From assembly GCA_963377175.1 (NCBI GenBank), contig CAUJNA010003503.1, positions 218,501 to 282,500 of the forward strand: a stretch of DNA of 64,000 nucleotides, read 5' to 3'. The first letter of the stretch is position 1, and each line of letters starts with the position of its first letter. Source of the DNA: Effrenium voratum. Taxonomy: Eukaryota; Sar; Dinophyceae; Suessiales; Symbiodiniaceae. The position numbers and the translations under genes are program-made. Below, piece by piece: positions 1-10,714 of this stretch. The notes below the pieces were generated by a model. The model saw nothing but the letters and a program-made list of their open reading frames with translations, was not told the origin of the DNA and did not search any database.

Positions 1-720
1 AGCAGCCGCGGTTTTTGCAGCCCAGTCGCGGAGTCATGGCTCACGTGATGAAAGAGCGCTGCTCGCCCAGGTGCCGAGCCCAACAATGCCAAGGCACCTG
101 CATCAAGCCCCGAGTGGCTTCAACAGACAACCTTTTGACAACCATTTCACAAACTGACCTGTCTGGTGCCAACGAGGCGCTCTTCCGGCGCGGGCAGGCT
201 TCCGCAGGACAGCATGGCAGTCTGAGGTCGCATTCGGCCTTTGCGTGAGTGTTTCCGGCGCATGTGTTTGTTGCGTGCTTGTATGAGTCACACCGATCTC
301 GGTCCCCAACAGGACAAACCGACTACGAGGACGGTGAGTGCAGGCTAAGCATGTTAACTGCTGGACCAGGCCCTACATCATTCACTTGGGATTCTTTCTT
401 TTGAGGAGCTTGACTGCAGACAGAACACAGACCCCCCAACCCAGTCAGCAGCCTCTCGCAGGACGCCCTGCGTGACTTGCAGAGAGCTGCTGAGCTGCTG
501 CCACAGGAGAGGCTTCAAGCGCAAACCTCATACATCTAGAGCTTTGTGGGCTTTCGCCTCGGAAACACAACTGAATCCCCGAACCTTCTGTCAGGGCTCT
601 CTGATGCAGCGCTTCTTCAGCTGGGTCAGTGTCAGCGGAATTAGCCCTAAACGTCATCACACGTGCAAGGCGGTTCTTGCTGTATGATTGATGGCCCCTT
701 GTGGGCACAAGCGTGAAGCC
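1..720. other. No gene recognised
   Basis: Mixed-composition sequence with only short open frames on both strands. None has a recognisable domain or a convincing splice context. It is the 5' flank of the retroposed copy that starts near position 727. Confidence 0.5.
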
Positions 721-726
721 GGATGA

Positions 727-742
727 AGCCATTTTGATTCAG
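727..742 (+). other. Relict spliced-leader sequence (decayed DinoSL)
   Basis: The 16 bases AGCCATTTTGATTCAG match the 3' part of the dinoflagellate spliced leader (AGCCATTTTGGCTCAAG) except for GC to AT inside and one missing A. It lies about 46 bases before the first ATG of the intronless broken gene at 789-2110, where a trans-spliced leader would sit on a mature mRNA. This suggests that the gene was copied back into the genome from a trans-spliced transcript. On its own the match is short enough to arise by chance; its position is what makes it credible. Confidence 0.6.
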
Positions 743-788
743 TGAGGCACGGCTCAGACTTTTGGCAATCAGAAACCGTTGCGAAGAC

Positions 789-2110
789 ATGCTGGGAGTT
801 CATGCCACTGGTGACGAGGCAAAGGGCATTCAGCAGATCCTCGCAGATGCGGATCCATCCTAAGAAGGAAGCAACGCATGTTAACCACGTGAATTTGTGT
901 GCCACAGCCCATCTCGATGAAGACTACGCAATTTCCGATCCAGAGAGCGAGATGTGCCCAGCTTCTGCCAAATTGGCAGGGAAATTTGCACACATTTCCA
1001 TGACTGCCAAGAAGTGAGTTTGCATCGACACCTTCGTCATGCAAGACGGGGTGCAGAACACTCCGCCTGAGCGGAGACAGTGGATGCTTGAGGCACTCGA
1101 GAAGTTGGAATGCGAGCTCCCGTCCAATGTATCCACCACAGAGAGACCCGCGGTCACGGAGGACAACATCAACTTCTTTGAGCGCAAGCAGCTCGCAAGA
1201 AAAGATGCCGAATGCTGTGTTTGGGCGCTCTCATTCTGCACGGGTGAAGGCTCCAAGTCAGCCTTACGCGCAGGAAACCTTTGCATCCGCAACGGACCTC
1301 CTCAGGGCAGGCGTCAGCCGTGAAGCGGATGAGATGGTGCAGACGACATTTCCGGTCTTGTACTTCCTGGTGCAGGCGTTGAAACACCTTCCATATTACT
1401 GAAACACAGTGACGCGCTTCCTATCCCTGGATGACCAATCAAGGCAGAAGTTGTACACGCCAGGCCACATCATAACCTGGACTCAGTTTTCCAGCTCTTG
1501 CAAGGGAGACCGGGGTGCCTCACACTTCAAGAATCGCAACACAAAGGTCATCGTACACTCTCTGAAGGGTCGAGACATTGATCAGTTCTCCAACTACTCT
1601 ACACAATTTGGCTATGACGAGAATGAAGTACTCTTCCTTCCCTTTTCTCGATGTCTCATTCTCAAGATGATCAGAGAGTCGAATTACACGGAGATTCACT
1701 GCCGCGAGCTGGAGTTGGGCATTACAGCAGTGTCTGCTGGTTCGCCTCTGCTTTGGGTGGATGATGAAATATTCAATGAGGACTTCTCGATGCAAGGGTT
1801 GATGCAAGATGCTCAGACACAGACTTGCAACGAAGTGAAGTTTATCCTCAAGCCCAGCACAGAGCTTGCAGAGGCATACCTGCAATCGCCCTTTGGACAA
1901 CATCACCTTGCAAGGCCAGATTCAGCCCTGCGTGTGATGTCGGACATGACACGCCACGGCGACGGACGTGCCGGTGCAAAATTGGTGAAGATGTTGCTGG
2001 AGACCTTTCTTTTCCGAGGACCGATCCTGATTTTCATCACATTGACTGAGGAGTTCGGGGGCTGGAGGAGGGGGGCTGCCAGCGCCCCATTGGAAGGCCT
2101 TCTGAACTAA
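789..2110 (+). pseudogene. Processed pseudogene: arginine mono-ADP-ribosyltransferase with receiver-like C-terminal domain
   Basis: The family transfers ADP-ribose from NAD+ to arginine. The clearest part is 1409-2110. It carries GHIITWTQFSSS (the Ser of the R-S-E signature), then GRDIDQFSNY, then DENEVLFLPFSR with the paired acidic residues E-x-E. Residues TVTRF just upstream fit the strand bearing the R. A second segment follows with LLWVDDE near 1735 and SDMTR near 1945, which resembles a receiver-like Rossmann fold. No intron is visible across 1.3 kb, unlike other genes here. The reading frame is broken. It starts at ATG 789 and stops at 861, then continues in the next frame (VNLCATAHLDEDYAISDP) to TGA at 1015. 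It shifts again near 1250, meets TGA at 1400, and is open to 2110. With the leader relic upstream this fits a retroposed, decaying copy. Stop readthrough is a less likely alternative. Confidence 0.72.
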
Positions 2111-2329
2111 AACACGACGCGGTGAACGTAGTAGTGCAAAGTGTGGGCTCAGTCCGCACATTCCTCACTTTTTCCTGGTGTCCTGAAGGGACCATACACA
2201 CAGATTCTGGCTTCCGTTCAAAAAGGCCGGCTAAGCAGCTATATACAGTATGTTCATAGTTCCTGTTGCATCTTGTTTTTCCCTTTTCGACATGAAGCGG
2301 GCCCCCACCTAAATCATGCAAATCCCACT
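2111..2329. other. 3' flank of the retroposed copy, nothing recognised
   Basis: No poly-A tract or domain is visible after the last stop at 2110, so the 3' end of the insertion cannot be fixed. Confidence 0.4.
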
Positions 2330-2660
2330 GGCAGCGCTAGCTTCGCGCTAGCTCGGCGCTAGGTCGGGGACGTTAGTTGACGTGGCACGTGAGATGCGCA
2401 TGCATGGCCCTTCTGTCCGGTGGCTCTCAGCGCTCGAGGCATTCCTTGCTCGCAACGCGAAAGTGCTGCGTCTGCCACGAGATCTGCACGTGTCTTTTGC
2501 GAAAGTGACACGCCTGCCATGCCTGCCCTTCCGAAAGCGTTGCGCCTGTCACGAAATCTGTATCGGACCTTGCGACACGTGACCCTGCGAAAAATAAGAA
2601 AACATGGGCAGTTTTTCGCGCTAGCTCCGCGCTAGCTCCGCGCTAGCGCCGCGCTAGCAG
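2330..2660. repeat. Array of GCGCTAGC palindromes flanking a diverged duplication
   Basis: The motif (T/C)CGCGCTAGC is repeated at 2336-2362 and four times in close tandem at 2616-2658; a further GCGCTAGTGCGC lies near 2855. Between the two clusters a segment beginning GCGAAAGTGCTGCG (about 2457) is repeated in diverged form as CCGAAAGCGTTGCG (about 2530), each followed by a CACGAxATCTG string. CACGTG-type palindromes lie on both flanks (near 2380 and 2680). No coding role is apparent. Confidence 0.6.
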
Positions 2661-3421
2661 GCAGTTGCCAACTTGAACACGTGGGCACGTGCCAATACCC
2701 AAGAAACCACTTGCATGTTTCTTGGCTGTAGTTGGTAGTCAGGCCAAGTAAAGCTATATACGCATTTCCGTTTTGCTACTTGCCGAAGATGTGGTGTAGA
2801 ACGTTGGGATTTATTGTGTGTTTAAATATCCTATAGCAGCAGCTTTAAGAAAAGGCCCGCGCTAGTGCGCCTGGCAGTGGTTTGCACGTTTCTTAGTCAA
2901 ACATATTGTGCCGCAATGGTTACGTGTTCATATGGCCCGAATGATACGGGCCCCCATGGAATGGCGATTTACGCTACAAAACTGGGAGCCAACATTTTGA
3001 CAACCAGACAGATACATACTGTGATGGCAGCAAAGAAACAAAGCATAGACATAGAATGATGGCATATTACAGACATATGATTATGTTGACATCATTAGTT
3101 GGATCCAAGAAGGACAGGGACAACTTCAAAGGAGCAAGGGAGACAACTCAAGGCAGTGTGATTCAGTTACTTGAGTTCGGAAGGGCTGGGTTTTTGGTAC
3201 CGGCCAGAGGACCGGGCCATTCGAAACGAGATCCAGTCAGTGCAGCGCAGCCTTCGGGCTCACCGGGAGGCCGAGAGCTGAGCGATTGCTTTGGGTCTTT
3301 TGGCTTAGTTTTGCGGGGTGCCTTGGTTTTGACACACTCCGAGCCATAGAGAGGCGCTCCTCTTTCTTTGTTTGCCGCGGCTGATCTGTTTCTTCTTTCT
3401 TCCCCCGTTTTGCGCAAGCAG
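2661..3421. other. No gene recognised
   Basis: Short open frames only. A pyrimidine-rich stretch at 3388-3417 ends in AG and serves as the acceptor of the exon at 3422. Confidence 0.4.
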
Positions 3422-3519
3422 GCAGCTGAAGTGGCAGAACAGTCCATCCGCCAGGTGCAGAAGAGCATGTTTGTCAATGTCTTCCAGCCTCCAGCCAGAA
3501 AGACGCAAGCTGCAGGAGC
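3422..3519 (+). CDS. Candidate exon, unknown protein (helical)
   Basis: A strong polypyrimidine tract and AG acceptor precede an open frame reading AAEVAEQSIRQVQKSM..., which is charged and probably helical. It runs to a possible GT donor near 3520. No family recognised. The exon is likely internal. The microsatellite at 3556 would lie in the following intron. Confidence 0.45.
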
Positions 3520-3555
3520 CGGGGTGACTACAGTTTCGTTATGTTTGTGGGGTGT

Positions 3556-3567
3556 TCTCTTTCTCTC

Positions 3568-3602
<35 letters not shown>

Positions 3603-3647
3603 TTCTCTTTCTTTGTCTCTTTCTGCATGTGTGTGTGTGTGTGTGTT
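3556..3647. repeat. (TC)n and (GT)n microsatellites
   Basis: About 50 bases of near-pure TC repeat followed by a short pyrimidine stretch and (GT)n. Probably intronic. Confidence 0.9.
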
Positions 3648-3659
3648 TGCGGTTTTCTT

Positions 3660-5257
3660 GAGGCTCCTCAGTCCCTCAGCCAGTGGGACACAATCATGTT
3701 TTCAGATTTGCAGCATTCTGTGATTTTTGCGCCGCAGGACATGAGACATCTTAGTGCGGAGAGCCGGCACAAGACCTGTGTCACCGCAAAGGTCCCAAGC
3801 ACCATGCCTTGCAAGCTTCCTGGGCTTCCCAGATGGTCGACCTGCCGAGTCCATTTGGGAGAAAATCCATAGAGCCAGCCTGCAAGTGAAGACAGGGCCT
3901 GTAGCATGAGCGTTTCAACCACACACCTGGCATCCATGTCTCGCAGTTGATGCGATCTGGCCTCATGTGCCCACGCAGGCCTACGACTCCGGGAGGCAGG
4001 CAAAGAAAAGCTTGGAGTCACAGTCGTCAGAGCCCCAGAAACGACAGGGTCCACTTGCTGGGCCACTCAGGAGAAATCAATCAGTTCAGCATTTGGATAT
4101 GCAGCTGAATCTGACTTGGTGCACATGTTGCTGCATTGTGTCTCCCGGTTATTAGCGCAGACCTCAACCCAAGCGCACGGGTCCTGATCCATTTGTCTTG
4201 GAAGAGCAGTGCCGGGCTAAGGTCGGTGGAGCTGAGCTTGGAGGACTTTGAGTTGCAGGTGCTGAGGCCGGAGCCAGTTCCAGTCTTAGGCGCGTCCCTA
4301 GCCAGTCGTTGGCTTTGTTGCTAGCGATGATGTCGGCATAGGAATTGATCGAAGCCCACAATCATAAATGCTTGGGTTTTGTCCTTCGTGGGGCTATTTG
4401 TCACGTGTATTGCATTGAGCCCTGTACTCGGTACTCGGGTCGGGTTGGCCAGGTCGAACGAGGTCTGGTTTGTGCAAGCATACGACCCCAACGACGGCAG
4501 CTGCAAGTCCTTTGCCACTGGATGGGAGGATGCTAGCCACGCCTGCCTGGCTCACTGCCGAACCAGAGGGTACAGTGTAGGAAAGATACAAGACAGGGTG
4601 TACGTCCCTCTTAAGAGCAGCTACAGTTGAAGCGTTGAACCTGTTAAGGACCAGGCTTCGTGGGCTTGCCCACTTGGTTCTCTCTCTCTGCTTCGCCATG
4701 GAAGAAGCAACACAAACCATGAGTGCTGAATCGAACAACATCCTAATGGCCCAGACGGCTTCGCCTGCAGGACGTGGCGCACACCTACGGCGAGCATGCG
4801 CGCTTCGGTCGCTTGGATGTCACGAAGCCCGAGCTCAAGGTGCGGGCAGAAAGACATCCAATGGCACATTGGCATGGCTCAAATTCTGACCCTGCACCAT
4901 CTGGACTGGTAACACATGACCATAGCCTGCAGTTCGTTGGGTTCATGATTTCCTGCCAAGACCGTGCTCACCCAGCGTTTTTATAGCTTGAGCTTCGAGC
5001 ACTGGCGCATATGTGCCTTGAAACATGCAACACCCGCCAGACGTTGCTGCCCTTCAAGCCCGTGCTGCTGCCAGTGGCAGCATCCTCAAAAGAGCGGTGC
5101 TTGGCCCGCAGCCTTGGGGCCTACCATGAATGTTGACTGGGCGCGTGTTTTTTTTTCCAGGAAACTGCTTATTGCATCGTTTTCAAAGGAGAACCACCAC
5201 CCTAAAAATAGACACACCTCTCTGCGGCTCATGTCACCCTGATTCTTTCAATTCCAG
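3660..5257. other. No secure gene; possible intronic DNA
   Basis: Several short frames occur on both strands (for example plus-strand FGRLDVTKPELKVRAE near 4801-4850, which might be an exon), but none has both splice signals and a recognisable family. Confidence 0.35.
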
Positions 5258-5368
5258 GGTTTCAACCTGAAAGCATTGGAGGTCTTCAGATATGCCCGCG
5301 GCATGTCTGTGGAGCACTTCATGTTCTCGGACAGAATGGGCCGAGATGAGGCGCAGGGCTTGGCCATG
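5258..5368 (+). CDS. Candidate internal exon, unknown protein
   Basis: Exactly 37 codons between an ATTCCAG acceptor and a GTTTGC donor, phase 0 at both ends. The frame contains NLKALEVFRYARGMSVEHF and SDRMGRDEAQGLAM, with balanced charged and aliphatic residues typical of a folded protein. No family recognised. Confidence 0.5.
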
Positions 5369-5594
5369 GTTTGCTTCTAGTGTCCACAAGGTATCAGTTT
5401 GGCCAATATGGCTCTCCAGTTTTGCTTCAAGTACTGAAGGAAGGGATCTCAAAACACAAGTAGATGTACTTTTCTTTGCGGGGCATGGGTAAGCCCGTGC
5501 TTGCCACTACATATTCTTTCACAATTTAGACGTGCTTCTTCTGGTGTTTTCGTGATTTTGTGATTGGTCCACTGCCGCCTTTGTGAGGAGAACA

Positions 5595-5649
5595 GCGCCG
5601 GTGGAGGCAAAGCCCTCAGGAGCTTCATGGAGAACAACTTCCCAGAGGT
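5595..5649 (+). CDS. Candidate exon resembling the L51/S25/CI-B8 thioredoxin-like fold
   Basis: The frame reads AGGGKALRSFMENNFPE between an AACAG acceptor and a GTGCAA donor. The spacing of GG, LR, F, E and P recalls the start of the mitochondrial ribosomal L43/S25 and NDUFA2 (CI-B8) domain. Only about 18 residues are visible and I could not place the rest of the domain with confidence, so this is a suggestion. It could also be part of the same gene as the exon at 5258. Confidence 0.3.
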
Positions 5650-6607
5650 GCAAAGTGGGTCGATTGCGGGCAGAGGGGTGTTGTCAACTTTGGTGTGTCT
5701 TGTTTTGAGGGTCCCTGCTTTTGTTTTTGTTTTTTGTGGTTTTGAAGAAGACAGCCATTTTGAGGGTCCCCTTTAGAACAAAGACAATGCACCCAAATGT
5801 GATTGGACGATTGGCATCTTTCGTGGCCGCGCGATTCAGATCCACCGCCACGAGACCGCTGCGGAGCTGCAGCGCTGGTGGCAAGCCGGCGAGCGGGGTG
5901 CCTGGACGCTATGCGGACGGTGCCCCCTACACTCAATACCCCACTTTCAAGAAAAATCAAAACACTGAGAAAGACTAAAACAACGGTGATTGTAGAAAAC
6001 CCAACCTTCCAGGAGGTCCCATTCTGTTTTTTTCAGGGTATGATAGCGAATGACGTCACCCTTGACTAGCAAAGGAGGTATTTACCCTGGAATGTTTGAA
6101 ACAATGCCCCGAAACAGCGAGTATTTGGAGTGGGGGGGGGGGTACCAGTAGGGGTGACGATTGGGGGTGTCAACTAAGAAGGAAGGGAAACGGCACTTGA
6201 ACTTCACCATCTCAGGGGTCAGGTATTGTCCTGGGTTGAGGGAAGTGACCAAGGCGCAAGACCTACCCTTGGTATGCTTTCCAAAGCGAATCAACCAAAA
6301 CCGAACCCTTTGGAGGAATAAATGGTATACACCCACCTGTATCATTTGGGCCACCCAACCGAAGAGGGTAATGGCTGTGAGCGAGCGCCCAGGACGCGGA
6401 TCCTGATCGCAGGCCCTAGCCGTGCAGGCAAAGGCGCCGACCTTCTTCCTGCCAGGGCCTTCAGGTCCAACGTTTCAATTGGCTGTTTGGACAGATCTCT
6501 TTGTCCTTGGAAGAAAGAAATCATAAGAAATCCAAGGCTCTTGCAATGCACCCAGCTGTGAGGGGTTCATGATTCATCTGCACTTGTGGCTCACCAAGTT
6601 CCAACAG
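5650..6607. other. No secure gene
   Basis: A GC-rich stretch at 5815-5950 is open in all three plus frames and may hold an exon, but the frame cannot be chosen. 6125-6360 has G-runs and no domain. Confidence 0.35.
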
Positions 6608-6726
6608 TGGCGTCGCTGACGGTTGGCCAAGCTGCAGCCGAGGTGTTCCGCCTGGCACATGTGTGGGAGGAGTTCTTTAGCTTTGCGTCCGTCGACGCCC
6701 AAACGGCAGTCGAGGCTCGCGGGCGT
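6608..6726 (+). CDS. Candidate exon, unknown helical protein
   Basis: After an AACAG acceptor the frame reads VASLTVGQAAAEVFRLAHVW and continues EEFFSFASVDAQTAVEARG, predicted to be largely alpha-helical. The donor is uncertain; a GC donor near 6724 is possible. No family recognised. Confidence 0.4.
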
Positions 6727-6961
6727 GAGCGAAGATGTGGGTTTTCTGCGTATCACACGGCTTTTGCCGTGAGATTCTGTATGTTTCTTTGGAGCAGCCT
6801 CTAGGAGCTTGCAGCTTGTGCCCTGGGCCCATATTCGTATTGCGGCGTGCTCGTTTCTGAAGGGTACGGGGCAATCTCGTCAGTTTGGCAAATGGAGCAA
6901 GGTGTCAGGTGACGAGAGGCTCCGTGCATCCTGCACTCCATGTCAGGTTTTGGGCTCTGAG

Positions 6962-7133
6962 TATGCCTTTGAAAGAGGCTGCGGGCCAAGTGGCCGAGTG
7001 GCAGCTAGCCACAAGGCAGCGATCTGTACAAAGCAAAAGGACGGACCTGCTTTCTTTGCCTGCGCTGAAGCCGCTGCGAAGCCACCTGCCAGCTATTCCC
7101 TACCTTTGCCAAGACGGCCGGATTTCCGCTTAG
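6962..7133 (+). CDS. Candidate C-terminal exon, unknown protein
   Basis: After a CTGAG acceptor the frame MPLKEAAGQVAEWQLATRQR continues with SVQSKRTDLLSLPALKPLRS to a stop at 7131. Rich in Q, L, R and helical in character. An overlapping frame is also open beyond this point, so the choice is not secure. Confidence 0.35.
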
Positions 7134-8046
7134 GCCATACTTTTGCGCTGTTTCTGCGGCGAGCCAGCGCTGATCTCGAAGGGCGGCTGGTTGGGTTCTA
7201 CGTTTCGGGGTTTCTCTTCGGTGTGGATTTTGAGAATGCGGGGCTTGAATTGCTTGACTACTCCTTTCTACACGCTTTTGTTTGTTGATGACATCAGTAG
7301 TGCCACTACAAAATGGGTCTGATCAACGGTTTGGTCTTGGAGGGCGGTTGGAGGCCCGACAACCTTGGGCCTGGTATTTGCGATTTCTAGGTTATTGTTT
7401 CTGGCGGTTGGTCCCCTCATTCTGAGAGTTGGGTATCCCCATCGATGGTGCAAGGCACATGACATATTGGGTATGACGGGCTCGCGCACGACGTGTCTGT
7501 GGTGTATCAGCCAGATCACGTGACCTTCCTGCCCCGTGCGCTAAGAAGTTGCGCAGCAGGATCATGCCGCTTCAGGGAGGGATGGTTATTGTCAGACATT
7601 CAGCATTCAGTCACGATGCATCGTATCTTTCAACCCCTGAAACAGAGATTGGATGATCAATTGCGAGGAATTTCAAGCTCAGGCAAAAGGCAAGGAACTA
7701 ACAAGTACACGCCCTCCAAACAAGTTCCTTTGGCGATGTCAGGTCCATTTTTTTTTCGTTTTGACCTCCTTCGAACTTTCAGAGCTACCCGCTCTTTCTC
7801 CACTACCCTTCAAGTCCGTGGCCTTGTTACATGCTGTTTCCCACCTCATGACATGAACCCCTGCTCCAGAAATAGAGGCCATTGAACAAAAAAATGCAAA
7901 GAAACAACATGGACTTTAGCAAGCCACGGTGGTACTCACTCTGTGGCACACTTTGGCCTAACTGCGGCAATTGTTTGGATTGCTTTGTTGACAGCTGTTC
8001 ATAGTTTGCCAGAATTGCGGAGTAGAAAGTCGCCAGCTTTACCCAG
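7134..8046. other. No gene recognised
   Basis: Short open frames only; probably intronic or intergenic. Confidence 0.35.
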
Positions 8047-8147
8047 TTGGACTCAGCCGAGGTGGCATCAGCAAGACGCATGTGCGCAACGTTAGGGACA
8101 TGGCTCCGTTGATCCAGGACCTGTGGTCGGGCCTTTTTCGGGACGAT
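8047..8147 (+). CDS. Candidate internal exon with a GCAAGT donor
   Basis: Acceptor TTACCCAG, then a frame reading GLSRGGISKTHVRNVRDMAP and LIQDLWSGLFRDD, ending at a GCAAGT donor that matches the canonical donor except for C at +2. Reading past the donor hits a stop within seven codons. No family recognised. Confidence 0.55.
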
Positions 8148-8541
8148 GCAAGTTTGACGTCTTGACTTGACGCACGGGTATATGGCCGACATTCTGATGG
8201 GCAAGGCCATCCGGGCGGCACACATGCGGTCAGAATTGAGGATGGGCGTCCGGCAAAGGACGCAACACGTCTTGCTTGTATGCCAGGATTTCATCTCAGA
8301 GGAGATCCCTCATCAAGCTCCGATCGTCACAATTCGCTGCTTGCCCAGATGGGTTGGTGATCTCAGCTTGATTTTTGAGATGCAGACATGGCTGGCCTCT
8401 GCTGCTGTAGCCATTCTGTGGGAGTTTTGGTCTTAGTGTCGGTTTGACCTGTGCTCAGTGCCATCACCTTGGAGTTTGTAGTACCATCATATGTCCAAGC
8501 ATTTTGGAAACAGTTTGGTAACATGCACATCGGGAGCCCAG

Positions 8542-8666
8542 TTTTGTGGACGTGTCTGAGAGTGCAGTCTTCGAGGCAACTATCAGCAGCTTTGCGGTGA
8601 CAAGGCGACTCAAGGCACCAGCAAGACGTGCGCATCCAGAAGCGCAAGTGCCTGTGATTGACACGG
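8542..8666 (+). CDS. Candidate internal exon, unknown protein
   Basis: Acceptor GAGCCCAG and donor GTACGT bracket a frame reading FVDVSESAVFEATISSFAVT followed by a basic, Ala/Pro-rich segment. It is on the same strand as, and close to, the exons at 8047 and 8943, so these may belong to one gene. Confidence 0.55.
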
Positions 8667-8942
8667 GTACGTGCCTGCAAGGGCAGGCGGCTTTTGCAAC
8701 GTGCTCTGAATATTGGACCCTGGCACCCCAAATTAGAGCTTTCAGTAGGCATTGCTCAATAAGCTGAAAGACTATCTGCTTGTTTGGAGTGTTTCGCTTT
8801 CCAATCACTCTGGGACCAATCCGAATTGAGTCGCAACTATTTGTAACCCGCTTGAGAGGTATTGCCTCATCCTGGTGGACTCCAGTGCAGATGAGAGAGT
8901 TGTGACCCCAGCTTGGTCAAGACCTATGCGCAACACCTCCAG

Positions 8943-9111
8943 TGCTTCTGTTGAAGATTTTACCTTTTGCAAGCCTGAGGCGAAGCGACTGCAAGAGCTT
9001 GACTCCTCCCGCAGCGCTTACTACCAGGAGGCCAAGCTTGAGTCGAACCGCTGCACGGCCCAGACTTCTTTCGAAGGCACCAGTGGATGTGCCCACAGCA
9101 AATCCAAACAG
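8943..9111 (+). CDS. Candidate internal exon, unknown protein
   Basis: Acceptor CACCTCCAG and donor GTGACA. The frame reads ASVEDFTFCKPEAKRLQELD and goes on with SSRSAYYQEAKLESNRC. Charged and probably helical. No family recognised. It may join the exons at 8047 and 8542. Confidence 0.5.
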
Positions 9112-10425
9112 GTGACAGGGCTATTGCGCATGTTTTGGGGAGTGCATAGTTTATATATATATGTATAGCCGCCGTCGTGAAGGCATGTGAGATGCCTTGG
9201 AATGGACGGACGGGGAGATTGTCCCTGGATGACACTTTAGTTTGGGACGGGCATGGTCATGGCTAGGCTTTTGCTGGCGTAAACTAGTTGACTAAGGCCT
9301 GCAGAAAGTGTATGCAAGCAGCAAACAAACGATGTAAAAAAAGTAGATGACATGATTGGTGACCAAATTGTTCCTGCGGGCAGACGGCGTGATATTGTGC
9401 GGGAGATGTCGACGCATTTCAAAGCATGGGGCCAGACACTCAGATTGCGCGAGTTTTGAGCGGCGGCTTTCCAGGTGCAGGAGATGAAAAACTCTGGTGA
9501 AGATGCGGAGGACGGATAGAGCTCAGTGCATGTGTTGAGCCTGATTTCCACCGTTACACCGTGCAAATGACGCATATCCTAAATTTGCCTGTGGGCATCC
9601 ATGAAAACTGGATAGTTGACTGTAGGTTGCTCTATGCCAGAGGAGCCTTTCAGAATCCAACCAGTGCAAGTAGCCTCTTCTGGCTCACGCTCCTTGGCAA
9701 AATTCAAGCGAGCGGGTGATGAGACCACAGGTGCGATGTGTGCCTGATTCATGCTGCTTTGTTAAAGGACAAATGTAAGCAAAAGGACAGAAGGGCAGAA
9801 CAACATATTGTTAACATAGATGTTCTGGTCAAATGCACATAAAGAAGGCCCATAAGTTAGATGTGGGTTTTTGGAATCGGATTTCTCAAACACCACAGCT
9901 GAATGCTTTGATGCATGCCGTGCCTTGTTTGTTAGGAGTATTCAAAAAACACGCCATCCCAGAATTCACTCCATCATCCTTTTCCTGTTTGGTTTCTGAT
10001 GCTGGACCGCACCCCCGCCACTCGGATAGGGTAACCCGGGTGTACATGTTTCTTTGGTCCCATGCAGGCTGGCCATGGCAGCCTGCGGCGCCAGGGCCCA
10101 GCTTTGCGGCTGTGTGGGCAGAAGCCTCCAAGGCACAGATCCGGCGGTTCAGAAGCCCCATGCGTCCGATCCCACCAGAAAGCTGACATTTCAGAAGCCA
10201 CCCCCCGTTTCTTGGGGGTGGGAATGATGGAGCTTGATTTGCTATTGGCTTTGTATTGTGTCGACTGGTCCGGTGTTGGGTTCGTGCGTTGCTCGTTCTG
10301 GGCATTCCGAAACAAAAAATGTTCATGAAGCCTGGAAAGCACAAATTGTATGACCCCTGGTATGTTTGATCCTGTCGATCTGTGGGATCCTGGACCTATG
10401 GTACGTTTATGTACGTTTCCGGCAG
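9112..10425. other. No gene recognised
   Basis: Short open frames on both strands; a short (TA)n tract near 9152. No domain seen. Confidence 0.4.
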
Positions 10426-10460
10426 CCAGGCACGAGCTTTCGTTCTGGAGATGGAGACGC
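10426..10460 (+). CDS. Candidate micro-exon before a perfect GTAAGT donor
   Basis: A TTCCGGCAG acceptor is followed by a 35-base open segment (QARAFVLEMET) and a GTAAGT donor. The following intron would contain the inverted-repeat element at 10569 and its flanking direct repeats. Confidence 0.4.
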
Positions 10461-10538
10461 GTAAGTTCGCGGCGATCAAGACCACGAGCTTGCAACGGCC
10501 TCACCGTCCTGTGTGTCACCCACGCTTAAGGGAGGTTG

Positions 10539-10714
10539 TGAGCTTAGGTAACTTAAGCATATGGGTGTTGGTCAAAACCAATGGTACCATTTTAGGGGTA
10601 GGTGCACATTTTAGTCTATTTTAGTGGGGATTGGGATGTTCACTGGGGGGATGACCGGGATTTTGACCCATGGCCACTGAAGTGAAGTTTTGAGCTTAGG
10701 TAACTTTCGCATAT
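10539..10714. repeat. 24-base direct repeats bracketing an inverted-repeat element
   Basis: The 24 bases at 10539-10562 (TGAGCTTAGGTAACTT then AAGCATAT) recur at 10691-10714 with two differences (TCGCATAT). The element at 10569-10671 lies between them. Long direct repeats around an intron-like insert recall dinoflagellate introns, whose ends often carry direct repeats. Confidence 0.7.
10569..10671. mobile_element. MITE/introner-like element, family copy 1
   Basis: About 103 bases with inverted ends TGGTCAAAACC and GGGATTTTGACCCA. The interior (GGTACCATTTTAGG, CTATTTTAGTGGGGATTGGG) is shared nearly base for base with the copy at 14696 and, more distantly, the one at 54207. It has no coding capacity. 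Its short length, inverted ends and location between exons fit a non-autonomous DNA element of the introner type. Confidence 0.7.
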
